Both the position numbers and the translations under genes were made by a program. The notes beneath the pieces were generated by a model. The model ran no database searches, was not told the DNA's origin, and worked only from the letters and a program-made list of their open reading frames with translations. 5,088 nt of DNA from an uncultured archaeon (GTDB taxonomy: Archaea > Thermoproteota > CALKCG01 > B24), in the NCBI GenBank assembly GCA_938082915.1, contig CALKCG010000093.1, positions 1 through 5,088 on the forward strand, read 5' to 3'. Shown in pieces: positions 1 through 5,088 of the stretch (positions are counted from its first letter, which is position 1; each line of letters opens with the position of its first letter).

Positions 1-777
1 GAATGTTACTTCCCCTGCGTATAGTCCTCTTATGTAACGTATTTCTTCGGGGGTTGCCCATCCGGAAGCATAGCCCCCCATTGGAAGTATGAGCCTAGCA
101 CCCTTGTAATTATGGTCTGTGTAAATATCAAACCTTGGAGGCGGATCCCAAGGCTCATGTGGGTCGAAGCAATCTATCCAAAGGAAAATCTTTTTGTATC
201 TAGCGGCTCTAGCTCTTCTAAGCCATTTTAAAGACTCTGTAACAACTTTAGCTGGAAACCAATCTTCCTCTCTCGAAAATTCTTCAGTATTGGCCAGAAA
301 CCTGGCTACTAGGTTCTTCCATGCATCGGTGTAGTTTTTGTTCACATAGTCTTCCACTTTCTTCTTAAGAGGCGGTGGAGGAATGTAAGAATCGTACTCC
401 TGTCCCCTAATCCATATGAAACTATGAAAGCTCTTATGGAAGTTCATGTTTGGTCTAGCAAGATGATACGTGTCCGAAATCAAACCGCATACATATCCTT
501 CTTTACTTAAAATATCAGCCAGTGTTATATCTTCGCTTTCCAATGGGCTCCAAGGTCTGTAAGGTAGCGTGTAATGTCCAGTCATAAGTTCTGTTCTCAC
601 AGGTATCGTCGGTAAACCGCATGGATAAGCGTTTTCAAAAACTACACATTCATCTGCAAACTTATCTATGTTAGGTGTTTTACAAGCTGGAACACCCTCG
701 AAAACCGGTTTTCCTCTATTATAGAAGCTTACGTGATCCTGCCTTAAGCTATCTACAACTATCACTATGATATTCAA
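1..777 (-). CDS. Sulfatase-like alkaline-phosphatase-superfamily hydrolase, N-terminal part (C-terminus beyond left edge)
   Basis: An open frame of 259 codons runs leftward off the window. The N-terminus reads NIIVIVVDSLRQDH, the core strand of this superfamily with metal-ligand Asp9. TPNIDKFA lies near residues 36-43, the nucleophile region PTIPVRTELMTGH at 56-68, and WIDCFDPHEPWDPP around 202-215 with the usual HxP element (His207). It ends in GLYAGEVTF, typical of archaeal and bacterial sulfatase-like proteins; the C-terminal half with the remaining Asp-His metal ligands is missing. The start is TTG at 777: it is the only reasonable start after the in-frame stop at 802-804 and has GGAG 9 nt upstream. 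No signal peptide is visible, so it is probably cytoplasmic. The family hydrolyses sulfate or phosphate esters. The position normally Cys/Ser in C-x-P-x-R is Thr57 here, so a formylglycine sulfatase is unlikely; a Thr-nucleophile phosphatase or phosphodiesterase is the better guess. Substrate unknown. Confidence 0.88.
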   Translation of the reverse strand, partial: MNIIVIVVDSLRQDHVSFYNRGKPVFEGVPACKTPNIDKFADECVVFENAYPCGLPTIPVRTELMTGHYTLPYRPWSPLESEDITLADILSKEGYVCGLISDTYHLARPNMNFHKSFHSFIWIRGQEYDSYIPPPPLKKKVEDYVNKNYTDAWKNLVARFLANTEEFSREEDWFPAKVVTESLKWLRRARAARYKKIFLWIDCFDPHEPWDPPPRFDIYTDHNYKGARLILPMGGYASGWATPEEIRYIRGLYAGEVTF

Positions 778-784
778 CCGAACA

Positions 785-793
785 CACTCCTTT
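785..793 (-). promoter_or_regulatory. Ribosome binding site fixing a TTG start
   Basis: On the minus strand the sequence AAAGGAGTG lies here, with GGAG 9 nt before the TTG at 775-777. There is no ATG or GTG between this site and the upstream stop codon, so it decides the start of the sulfatase-like gene. Confidence 0.7.
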
Positions 794-822
794 GAACCCG
801 TTTAACAGCTTCAGCACTCAGT

Positions 823-831
823 CTTTAAAAG
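823..831 (-). promoter_or_regulatory. Putative archaeal TATA box for the sulfatase-like gene
   Basis: The minus strand reads CTTTTAAAG here. Counting about 26 nt from its centre puts transcription start near 801, giving a leader of roughly 24 nt that includes the GGAG site. This suggests the gene can be transcribed independently of the M24 gene 166 nt upstream. The rest of the 778-943 gap holds no convincing gene or hairpin, only purine-rich sequence with recurring GAAG. Confidence 0.4.
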
Positions 832-943
832 AATTGCCCCATAGATTGAAATTCCTTTAGAAGTCTCAGTAGAAGAATTATTGAAGCTGAAAGAAGCGTT
901 TTCAATAAACAGTTGGAGAGAGGTTCAAATAAATCGATGAAGA

Positions 944-2119
944 TCAAGAGGTTTTAAGGCTTAAGGTTTTATATTTTTCAAGGAGGTTTTTAACGCCTTT
1001 ATCTTGAACGATCACGACGTCTTCCAACCTTATTCCAAACTTATCCGTATAAACTCCGGGTTCAACTGTATGAGTGGTATTTCTCCTGAGAACATCTCTC
1101 GATGTTGGATGTAAAGTTGGCGCCTCATGTATTCTCAAACCAATCCCGTGACCTAATCTATGTGGGAAAAACTTAGAGAAACCTTTCTTAGCTATGAGAC
1201 TTCTAGCAGCTTCATCAACACTGGAGGCTTCTACTCCATCGTATTCAAACTCATAGACCTCCTCCTGCGCTTCTAATATCGTATAATAAATAGCCTCCTG
1301 CTCGCTCGAAGGTTTACCTAAAACCCACGTCCTAGTGATGTCCACCCAATATCCATCGGCGCATACGTTAAGCTCTAAAAGTATGACGTCGCCTCTTCTA
1401 ATTCTTTTATCCGTTGAAATATTAAATGGATACCATGCTTTAGATGTATTCTCACCAGACATTACAAATGCAAAACCCCTGGCTCTTTTTACCTTATTTT
1501 CAAACCCAACGCCTTCGCTATATACAGTCGCCTCAATGACTGAAGCAAGTGCACTCTCCTTTACTCCTTCTGAAACATTTTTAAGAAGTTTTTCAATGGC
1601 TAAAGATGCGAGTTTAGCTGAAAGCTTCATCTTCTCGATTTCATATTCTGATTTAACGGACCTGAGTTTTGCTATAATCCTAGAAGCGTCAACCAATTCT
1701 GCTTCAAATACTTTGTGAAGCATTTTGAAAGTCGGAATACTAGCGTAGTTCACTTCGCCTACGATGCTATTAGTGGCAACTGTTTCGAAGTTGAGCTCAC
1801 AACCGATTTTAACATACTTGTGATGTTTAAGCTCTTCTAAAACTTTAGATATAACCTTGTATGGATTCCAAACTTCATTTAAACCTTCACCCTCATATGG
1901 TCTTATATCCTTAACCCACCCATCTCTAGCGTACTCCAGCTCAGAAACTGGTACTATCAAAACTGGTTCTCCTTCCAACGGTAGGAATGCTAAAGACCAC
2001 CCTGTAATAGGCCAGTAACCCGTCAGGTACAAGACATTTTCAGGATTTCTACATATGAGAAGATCCAGCCCTTCTTTCTCCATAGCTTGTTTAATGTTTT
2101 TCAGTCTAGCCAAATCCAT
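944..2119 (-). CDS. M24-family (creatinase/prolidase-fold) metallohydrolase with an altered metal site
   Basis: The 391-residue protein has the two-domain layout of the creatinase/Xaa-Pro peptidase family. A creatinase-type N-domain (about 1-150) contains LLICRNPENVLYLTGY at 20-35; the pita-bread catalytic domain follows (about 155-385). The positions matching prolidase metal ligands are Glu249 (normally Asp), Asp260 in DITRTW, His324 in GHGIG, Glu353 in VEPG and Glu366 in RLEDVV. Spacings of 11, 64 and 29 residues match those I recall for archaeal prolidase. His331 is present, but the other conserved active-site His, expected near 229-232, is replaced by WYPF. The fold is certain; Xaa-Pro peptidase activity is not, since M24 also includes non-peptidases such as creatinase and the DMSP lyase DddP. 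It is cytoplasmic, with no signal peptide. The ATG at 2119 lacks a Shine-Dalgarno site but sits about 30 nt from a TATA box, consistent with a near-leaderless mRNA. The aldolase gene ends 106 nt upstream. Confidence 0.92.
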   Translation of the reverse strand: MDLARLKNIKQAMEKEGLDLLICRNPENVLYLTGYWPITGWSLAFLPLEGEPVLIVPVSELEYARDGWVKDIRPYEGEGLNEVWNPYKVISKVLEELKHHKYVKIGCELNFETVATNSIVGEVNYASIPTFKMLHKVFEAELVDASRIIAKLRSVKSEYEIEKMKLSAKLASLAIEKLLKNVSEGVKESALASVIEATVYSEGVGFENKVKRARGFAFVMSGENTSKAWYPFNISTDKRIRRGDVILLELNVCADGYWVDITRTWVLGKPSSEQEAIYYTILEAQEEVYEFEYDGVEASSVDEAARSLIAKKGFSKFFPHRLGHGIGLRIHEAPTLHPTSRDVLRRNTTHTVEPGVYTDKFGIRLEDVVIVQDKGVKNLLEKYKTLSLKTS

Positions 2120-2134
2120 ATTCTAATTTAGAAT
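2120..2134. promoter_or_regulatory. Perfect 7-bp inverted repeat at the M24 gene start; candidate operator
   Basis: ATTCTAA (2120-2126) and TTAGAAT (2128-2134) form a perfect dyad around T2127. It lies between the TATA box and the ATG at 2119, over the predicted transcription start. That is a position where a dimeric archaeal repressor would block RNA polymerase. Arms this short and A+T-rich could occur by chance, and no regulator gene is in the window. Confidence 0.4.
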
Positions 2135-2143
2135 TCGTCATAC

Positions 2144-2152
2144 CCTTATATA
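2144..2152 (-). promoter_or_regulatory. TATA box of the M24 gene
   Basis: The minus strand reads TATATAAGG here, inside an A+T-rich run. Its centre is about 29 nt from the ATG, so transcription should begin within a few bases of the start codon. That agrees with the absence of a ribosome binding site. Confidence 0.55.
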
Positions 2153-2212
2153 TTATCTTTTAAGAAAAGTTAATGTTTTCTAAGCATTTTAGTCGCAACT
2201 ACTGCACTACGT

Positions 2213-2222
2213 AAAAAAGAGA
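2213..2222 (-). terminator. Oligo-T terminator candidate after the aldolase gene
   Basis: Just past the aldolase stop codon the minus strand reads CTCTTTTTTA, including six consecutive T (2213-2218), with no strong hairpin. Oligo-T tracts are the usual archaeal intrinsic terminators. This fits the idea that the M24 gene has its own promoter. Confidence 0.45.
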
Positions 2223-2225
2223 GGC

Positions 2226-3011
2226 TCAATATCCTCTCGCCTCACCAGCGATTTCTCTTCCGAATCTACTTAGAAGCTCTTTAAATCCGGATATTAGAAT
2301 CTTCGCATCACTCATTAGGGCTACGAATCTGAACCCATCTTTTATCATTTTTTCAGCCATTTCAACGTTAAACGTATGAATGCCCGGAACCACGTCATTT
2401 TTCTCACAAATTTCTTTAACTTTCTTCAGAGCATCCTTAAACTTAGGATGGTCATATCTAGTAGGTATGCCTAAGTTTACGGAGAGATCCATAGGACCTA
2501 CATAAGCCACATCTATTCCATCGACTGAAAGTATCTCTTCTAAGTTTTCAAGAGATTTGGCTGTTTCGACCTGAACTATGACTACAAGCTCTTCCAGTTC
2601 AAATTTCTCGTAATACTCTATAAAGTCCCGCTTACCGAATCTGATGCATCTTCTAGGTCCAACCCCCCTAACGCCCCTAGGAGGATATCTTGAGGCTGCT
2701 ACGGCAGCTTCGGCTTCAGCTCTACTATTAACCCATGGTATTAAAACTCCTTGCATACCGACGTCCAAAACTCGTTTAACCATGACAAGGTCGTTCCATG
2801 GGACTCTTGCAAGTGGGGCGATATTGACTCCTTTTAAAGGCATTGCAAGAATCTCAAGGTCTCCGACATCTATAGGTGCGTGTTCCATGTCGAAAACAAA
2901 CCAATCAAAAGGTAACTCAGATAAAGCATCCACTACATCTGGGTGGTTTATAGTGATCCAGGTTCCAAGAGCTACGCCCCCGTCTTTAAGAAGCTTTTTT
3001 AAGCTACCCAT
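2226..3011 (-). CDS. HpcH/HpaI-family class II aldolase
   Basis: This 261-residue TIM-barrel protein matches the family's usual length of about 250-260. Family members such as 4-hydroxy-2-oxoheptanedioate aldolase and 2-dehydro-3-deoxyglucarate aldolase use a divalent metal to cleave hydroxy-oxo acids into pyruvate and an aldehyde. Visible signatures, in order: GTWITINHPDVVDAL (16-30), FDMEHAP with Asp41 and His44 (40-46), Arg69 in PLARVPW, GVLIPWV (88-94), YPPRGVRGVGPRR (109-121), metal ligand Glu149 in QVETAKSLENL, and Asp175 in VGPMDLSVNLG. These align closely with E. coli HpaI His45, Arg70, Glu149 and Asp175, so the active site appears complete. I start it at the ATG at 3011, which has GGTG 7 nt upstream; a TTG at 3047 would add 12 residues (MHYNVLFRWCSF) that do not look like the family. 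It is divergent from the URO-D-like gene and followed by the M24 gene. The exact substrate cannot be told from sequence. Confidence 0.93.
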   Translation of the reverse strand: MGSLKKLLKDGGVALGTWITINHPDVVDALSELPFDWFVFDMEHAPIDVGDLEILAMPLKGVNIAPLARVPWNDLVMVKRVLDVGMQGVLIPWVNSRAEAEAAVAASRYPPRGVRGVGPRRCIRFGKRDFIEYYEKFELEELVVIVQVETAKSLENLEEILSVDGIDVAYVGPMDLSVNLGIPTRYDHPKFKDALKKVKEICEKNDVVPGIHTFNVEMAEKMIKDGFRFVALMSDAKILISGFKELLSRFGREIAGEARGY

Positions 3012-3018
3012 AAATGAA

Positions 3019-3022
3019 CACC
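3019..3022 (-). promoter_or_regulatory. GGTG ribosome binding site choosing the aldolase start
   Basis: GGTG on the minus strand lies 7 nt before the ATG at 3009-3011. The alternative TTG at 3047 has no such site, so this favours the shorter 261-residue protein. Confidence 0.5.
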
Positions 3023-3045
3023 AACGAAAAAGTACGTTATAGTGC

Positions 3046-3060
3046 AATTTAAGTTAAACT
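3046..3060 (-). promoter_or_regulatory. Putative TATA-like element for the aldolase gene
   Basis: The minus strand reads AGTTTAACTTAAATT here. A start site about 26 nt downstream would fall near 3025, just before the GGTG site. The near-palindromic TATTTAAAA at 3080-3088 could serve instead, giving a longer leader, so this assignment is tentative. Confidence 0.3.
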
Positions 3061-3067
3061 ATTTCCC

Positions 3068-3093
3068 TAGGCTTTAATCTTTTAAATAGGCTT
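3068..3093. repeat. Direct repeat TAGGCTT flanking the divergent promoter TATA box
   Basis: TAGGCTT occurs at 3068-3074 and again at 3087-3093, a 19-bp period, on either side of the TTTTAAATA box in the divergent intergenic region. It could be a tandem regulator site affecting both genes. A 7-mer repeated in about 100 bp is not strong evidence by itself. Confidence 0.3.
3080..3088 (+). promoter_or_regulatory. TATA box of the URO-D-like gene
   Basis: TTTTAAATA lies here with its centre about 34 nt before the TTG start. The predicted transcript start is near 3110, leaving a very short leader. Read on the other strand it is TATTTAAAA, so it may also serve the divergent aldolase gene. Confidence 0.45.
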
Positions 3094-3106
3094 ACGTTAA
3101 TCCTAA

Positions 3107-3112
3107 GTGGTG
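3107..3112 (+). promoter_or_regulatory. Ribosome binding site GTGGTG for a TTG start
   Basis: GTGGTG lies 5 nt before the TTG at 3118-3120. No ATG, GTG or TTG occurs in frame between the upstream stop at 3055-3057 and this TTG, so the site and start support each other. Confidence 0.5.
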
Positions 3113-3117
3113 CCCTT

Positions 3118-4209
3118 TTGAAAACGCTTCTCTATAAGGAGGATTGGGAAAGGGTTTCTGAAACCTATGAAGCTTGGTGGGAGGGCGAACTGACAAGACC
3201 AATAATATATCTAACATATGTACCGCCCAGTATAGACGTCCTCGATTACTACCTGACCTTGAGCTGGGCTTTTATGAGGTTTCATCCAGAGAAGGCTTTA
3301 GAAGCTCTATTTGAATGCTTTTCTAAAACAATATTCCTGTGTGAAGCCTATCCCAACGTGTTCATAAACATAGGACCGGGTGCCTTATCTGCTTTCCTAG
3401 GTGCGAATATAAATTTTAACCCACGTGCTGGAACATCTTGGTTTGAAGGATCGTTTTCTTTAGACGACCTCATCAATGTTGAATTAAACCCTGATAATAA
3501 GTGGTGGCGTTACGTGATCGAATGTACTGGGAAGGCTTCAGCCATGTGTAGGGATAAAGCCATAGTCGCCTTTACAGACCTTTTAGACGTACCTACAAGT
3601 CTAGTTCATCTTAGAGGTGGAGCCTCAAAATTGGTTAAAGACGTATTCCTTGAACCAATCAAACTGAGGAAAGTCTTAGACCATCTACATCAAATCTGGT
3701 TCTACTGCTTTGAGAAAATCTCAGAAGTAATCGATACAAGCATTTACGGTTTTTCAAATTGGGCTATGCTATGGAGTAGACGTAAATCATTCATACTTCA
3801 ATGCGACTTCAGCGTATACCTTTCACCAAAACTGTTTGATGAATTCATACTCCCCCTAGTAGTTGAAGAGTGTAGATTCTTTGAGAGAAGCTTCTGGCAT
3901 TTAGATGGCCCTCTTGAAATTCCACACCTTGATAAACTCTTAAATATAAGCGAGCTTAACGGCATACAATGGATCCCTGGAGCTGGAAATCCAGACCCAG
4001 GTGACAGCTGTTGGATTCCACTGTATAAGAAAATACAGAAGGCTGAAAAGCTTCTTCAGATCCCAGGAATCCCCATATATAAAATAATTCAAGTATTAGA
4101 TCAAATATCGCCTAAAGGCGTTTTAATTCAAACTTCAACTTCAAATCTTGAAGTTGCTGAAACAATATGTAGAAAAATATCTGAAAAATATGGTGTTCAA
4201 TTTAAATGA
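3118..4209 (+). CDS. URO-D-like (uroporphyrinogen decarboxylase/methyltransferase fold) protein of unknown substrate
   Basis: This 363-residue protein begins at TTG. It belongs to a URO-D-like branch recognisable from DWERVSETYEAWWEGELTRPIIYL (9-32), a TDLLD element (153-157), LWSRRKSFILQCDFS (218-232) and LSPKLFDEFILPLV (235-248). Those are followed by FWHLDGPLEIPHLDKLL (259-275) and GIQWIPGAGNPDPG (282-295). The superfamily includes haem-pathway uroporphyrinogen decarboxylase and corrinoid-linked methyltransferases (MtaA, MtbA). This branch is neither: residues 261-264 are HLDG where zinc methyltransferases have H-x-C-G, and the C-terminal zinc-ligand Cys is also not evident (LIQTSTSNLE, 336-344). 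There is no signal peptide or membrane segment, so it is cytoplasmic. It diverges from the aldolase gene and may share its control region, which hints at catabolism rather than haem synthesis. A methyltransferase or carbon-fragment role is only inference, and no corrinoid protein is nearby. Confidence 0.85.
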   Translation: MKTLLYKEDWERVSETYEAWWEGELTRPIIYLTYVPPSIDVLDYYLTLSWAFMRFHPEKALEALFECFSKTIFLCEAYPNVFINIGPGALSAFLGANINFNPRAGTSWFEGSFSLDDLINVELNPDNKWWRYVIECTGKASAMCRDKAIVAFTDLLDVPTSLVHLRGGASKLVKDVFLEPIKLRKVLDHLHQIWFYCFEKISEVIDTSIYGFSNWAMLWSRRKSFILQCDFSVYLSPKLFDEFILPLVVEECRFFERSFWHLDGPLEIPHLDKLLNISELNGIQWIPGAGNPDPGDSCWIPLYKKIQKAEKLLQIPGIPIYKIIQVLDQISPKGVLIQTSTSNLEVAETICRKISEKYGVQFK

Positions 4210-4233
4210 TGATTGATTACTATACTTTAAACA

Positions 4234-4238
4234 TTTTT
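4234..4238 (+). terminator. Weak oligo-T terminator candidate after the URO-D-like gene
   Basis: Five T residues follow the stop codon by about 25 nt within the 58-nt convergent gap (4210-4267). The tract is short. No comparable T-run is seen on the minus strand just after the alpha/beta hydrolase stop, so transcripts may overlap here. Confidence 0.3.
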
Positions 4239-4267
4239 ATGAAGTCTAGTAATGTATATAGTTCTGA

Positions 4268-5047
4268 TTAAACTACTAGGCTAAGCCAGTTTAACGTCTT
4301 AGTTATAACCTCTAGCGTATGTTCTTTCTTGGAAAATGTGTGATCTCCCCCTTTAACTACGTAGAGCTCATTTTTATCGTTTAAACCTTTAATTATATCA
4401 TATCCTTTCTTAGCTTCTTCTAAAGGTATAACAGGATCTCGATCTCCATGTATGATCAATATCGGAATTTTAATCTCACTCATAACATCAAAAGGAATCA
4501 CGTAATCAATCGTGTCAAAGAAACTTTTCTTCAAATACCAACCGTTTGAAATTTCAATTGCCTCACCAGAATTAAGCTTCTCCAATTTATCTTTACTCAT
4601 ATGAGCGAGAAAACCGTTCCGTAGAGGACCGAGAGCCGCTGAGTACAATACTGCAAACTTTACACGTTTATCTTTCGATGCCAGTATCGTAGCAACCCTT
4701 CCACCCATACTTAAACCTATAACACCAACCCTCCCTCTATCAACCCATCTCTGTCTTATAAGGAAAGTTAAGGCGGCTTCCGCATCATCTACTTCACCGG
4801 GTAAAGTCATATCTTCAAACTCACCATCACTATCACCTGACCCTCTAAAGTCGAAGCGGAAGACTGTGAAACCAGATTTGCAGAGACTTCTTGCTATTTG
4901 AACGAAAAGTCTATGAGCCTCTGTCTTGTTTCCAGTGAAACCATGGAACATAACTATTCCCAGAGTCTTTTCCTCTGGCTTCAAGTTATCAGGTATATGG
5001 AGAACTCCAACCAATTCTTGATTTTTAAAAACTACTGGTTTAATCAT
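4268..5047 (-). CDS. Alpha/beta-fold serine hydrolase (esterase/acylpeptidase-like)
   Basis: This 259-residue single-domain hydrolase has a full catalytic set. The oxyanion region is MFHGFTGNK (33-41) and RFDFRGSGDSDGEF (64-77) follows. The nucleophile elbow GLSMGG (111-116) carries Ser113, HGDRDPVIP (200-208) carries Asp204, and KGGDHTF (232-238) carries His236. The region around 140-190 forms a small cap. There is no signal peptide, so it is cytoplasmic. The class includes carboxylesterases, dienelactone-hydrolase-like enzymes and thioesterases; the substrate cannot be deduced. I choose the ATG at 5047, which has GAGGT 6 nt upstream; a TTG at 5074 would add nine residues (MILYVRGFK) with no ribosome binding site. 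Its 3' end faces the URO-D-like gene, so it belongs to another transcript and may be functionally separate from the aldolase cluster. Confidence 0.93.
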   Translation of the reverse strand: MIKPVVFKNQELVGVLHIPDNLKPEEKTLGIVMFHGFTGNKTEAHRLFVQIARSLCKSGFTVFRFDFRGSGDSDGEFEDMTLPGEVDDAEAALTFLIRQRWVDRGRVGVIGLSMGGRVATILASKDKRVKFAVLYSAALGPLRNGFLAHMSKDKLEKLNSGEAIEISNGWYLKKSFFDTIDYVIPFDVMSEIKIPILIIHGDRDPVIPLEEAKKGYDIIKGLNDKNELYVVKGGDHTFSKKEHTLEVITKTLNWLSLVV

Positions 5048-5053
5048 TTTAAA

Positions 5054-5058
5054 ACCTC
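5054..5058 (-). promoter_or_regulatory. Ribosome binding site GAGGT deciding the alpha/beta hydrolase start
   Basis: GAGGT on the minus strand is 6 nt before the ATG at 5045-5047, a normal spacing. It argues against the longer TTG start at 5074. Confidence 0.7.
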
Positions 5059-5076
5059 TAACGTATAAAATCAAGC

Positions 5077-5084
5077 TATTATAG
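5077..5084 (-). promoter_or_regulatory. Possible TATA-like element upstream of the alpha/beta hydrolase
   Basis: The minus strand reads CTATAATA here, near the window edge. The predicted start near 5054 would leave little of the GAGGT site in the mRNA, so the true promoter may lie elsewhere, or the gene may be cotranscribed with one beyond the edge. Confidence 0.2.
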
Positions 5085-5088
5085 GTAA

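Noticed and set aside
619..621. Cys53 as the formylglycine precursor of a true sulfatase
   Set aside because: The local sequence is C-G-L-P-T, not C-x-P-x-R. The Arg and the TG that follow fix the nucleophile column at Thr57, four residues downstream of Cys53.
778..943. A small gene or ncRNA in the 166-nt gap
   Set aside because: Open frames here are only a few codons long, and no hairpin or tRNA-like structure was apparent; a promoter and leader explain the right-hand part.
1335..1718. 127-codon plus-strand open frame
   Set aside because: It lies wholly inside the M24 gene on the opposite strand, whose motifs are unambiguous; the translation has no recognisable domain.
2644..3042. 132-codon plus-strand open frame
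   Set aside because: It is antisense to the aldolase's catalytic region; its Ser/Thr/Pro-rich composition is typical of a shadow frame.
3012..3047. Longer aldolase starting at TTG 3047
   Set aside because: The 12 extra residues are not family-like, the TTG has no ribosome binding site, and the ATG at 3011 has GGTG at good spacing and gives the expected family length.
3118..4209. Haem-biosynthesis uroporphyrinogen decarboxylase (hemE)
   Set aside because: The N-terminus and the HLDGP/QWIPGAG motifs belong to a different URO-D-like branch, and no haem genes are adjacent.
1..5088. CRISPR array, insertion sequence, tRNA/rRNA or defence system
   Set aside because: No regularly spaced repeats, terminal inverted repeats, transposase motifs, RNA-gene signatures or defence-type domains were seen on reading both strands.

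Overview
The window looks like a stretch of archaeal chromosome, probably from a thermophilic or uncultivated Thermoproteota-type lineage. The evidence is moderate: A+T-rich intergenic gaps with TATA-like boxes about 25-30 nt before the expected transcript starts, one nearly leaderless gene, TTG start codons behind good Shine-Dalgarno sites, heavy use of AGA/AGG and ATA codons, and oligo-T stretches instead of hairpin terminators. The lineage itself is inference.

Layout. Three genes run leftward on the minus strand: an HpcH/HpaI-type aldolase (2226-3011), an M24 'pita-bread' metallohydrolase (944-2119) and the N-terminal part of an alkaline-phosphatase/sulfatase-superfamily hydrolase (777 down to the left edge, cut by the window). 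Gaps of 106 and 166 nt with separate promoter-like boxes suggest a co-directional group, not a tight operon. A 106-nt divergent intergenic region (3012-3117) separates the aldolase from a rightward URO-D (uroporphyrinogen decarboxylase)-like gene (3118-4209). That gene converges, across 58 nt, on a minus-strand alpha/beta serine hydrolase (4268-5047). No RNA gene, mobile element or CRISPR array was seen, and there is no gene-free stretch over 300 bases.

Together the genes look catabolic: a serine hydrolase, a phospho/sulfo-ester hydrolase-fold enzyme, a C-N or C-C hydrolase-fold enzyme, an aldolase that typically yields pyruvate plus an aldehyde, and a methyltransferase-fold protein. A shared pathway is inference; no transporter, regulator or corrinoid protein is in view.

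The most notable point is that three of the five proteins keep their family's fold signatures but depart at a key catalytic or metal position. The 'sulfatase' has Thr57 where formylglycine is made from Cys/Ser. The M24 protein has Glu249 at the first metal-ligand Asp position and lacks a conserved upstream His. The URO-D-like protein has H-L-D-G where zinc methyltransferases have H-x-C-G. By contrast the aldolase and the alpha/beta hydrolase have complete active sites. A perfect 7-bp dyad between the TATA box and start codon of the M24 gene is a candidate operator.
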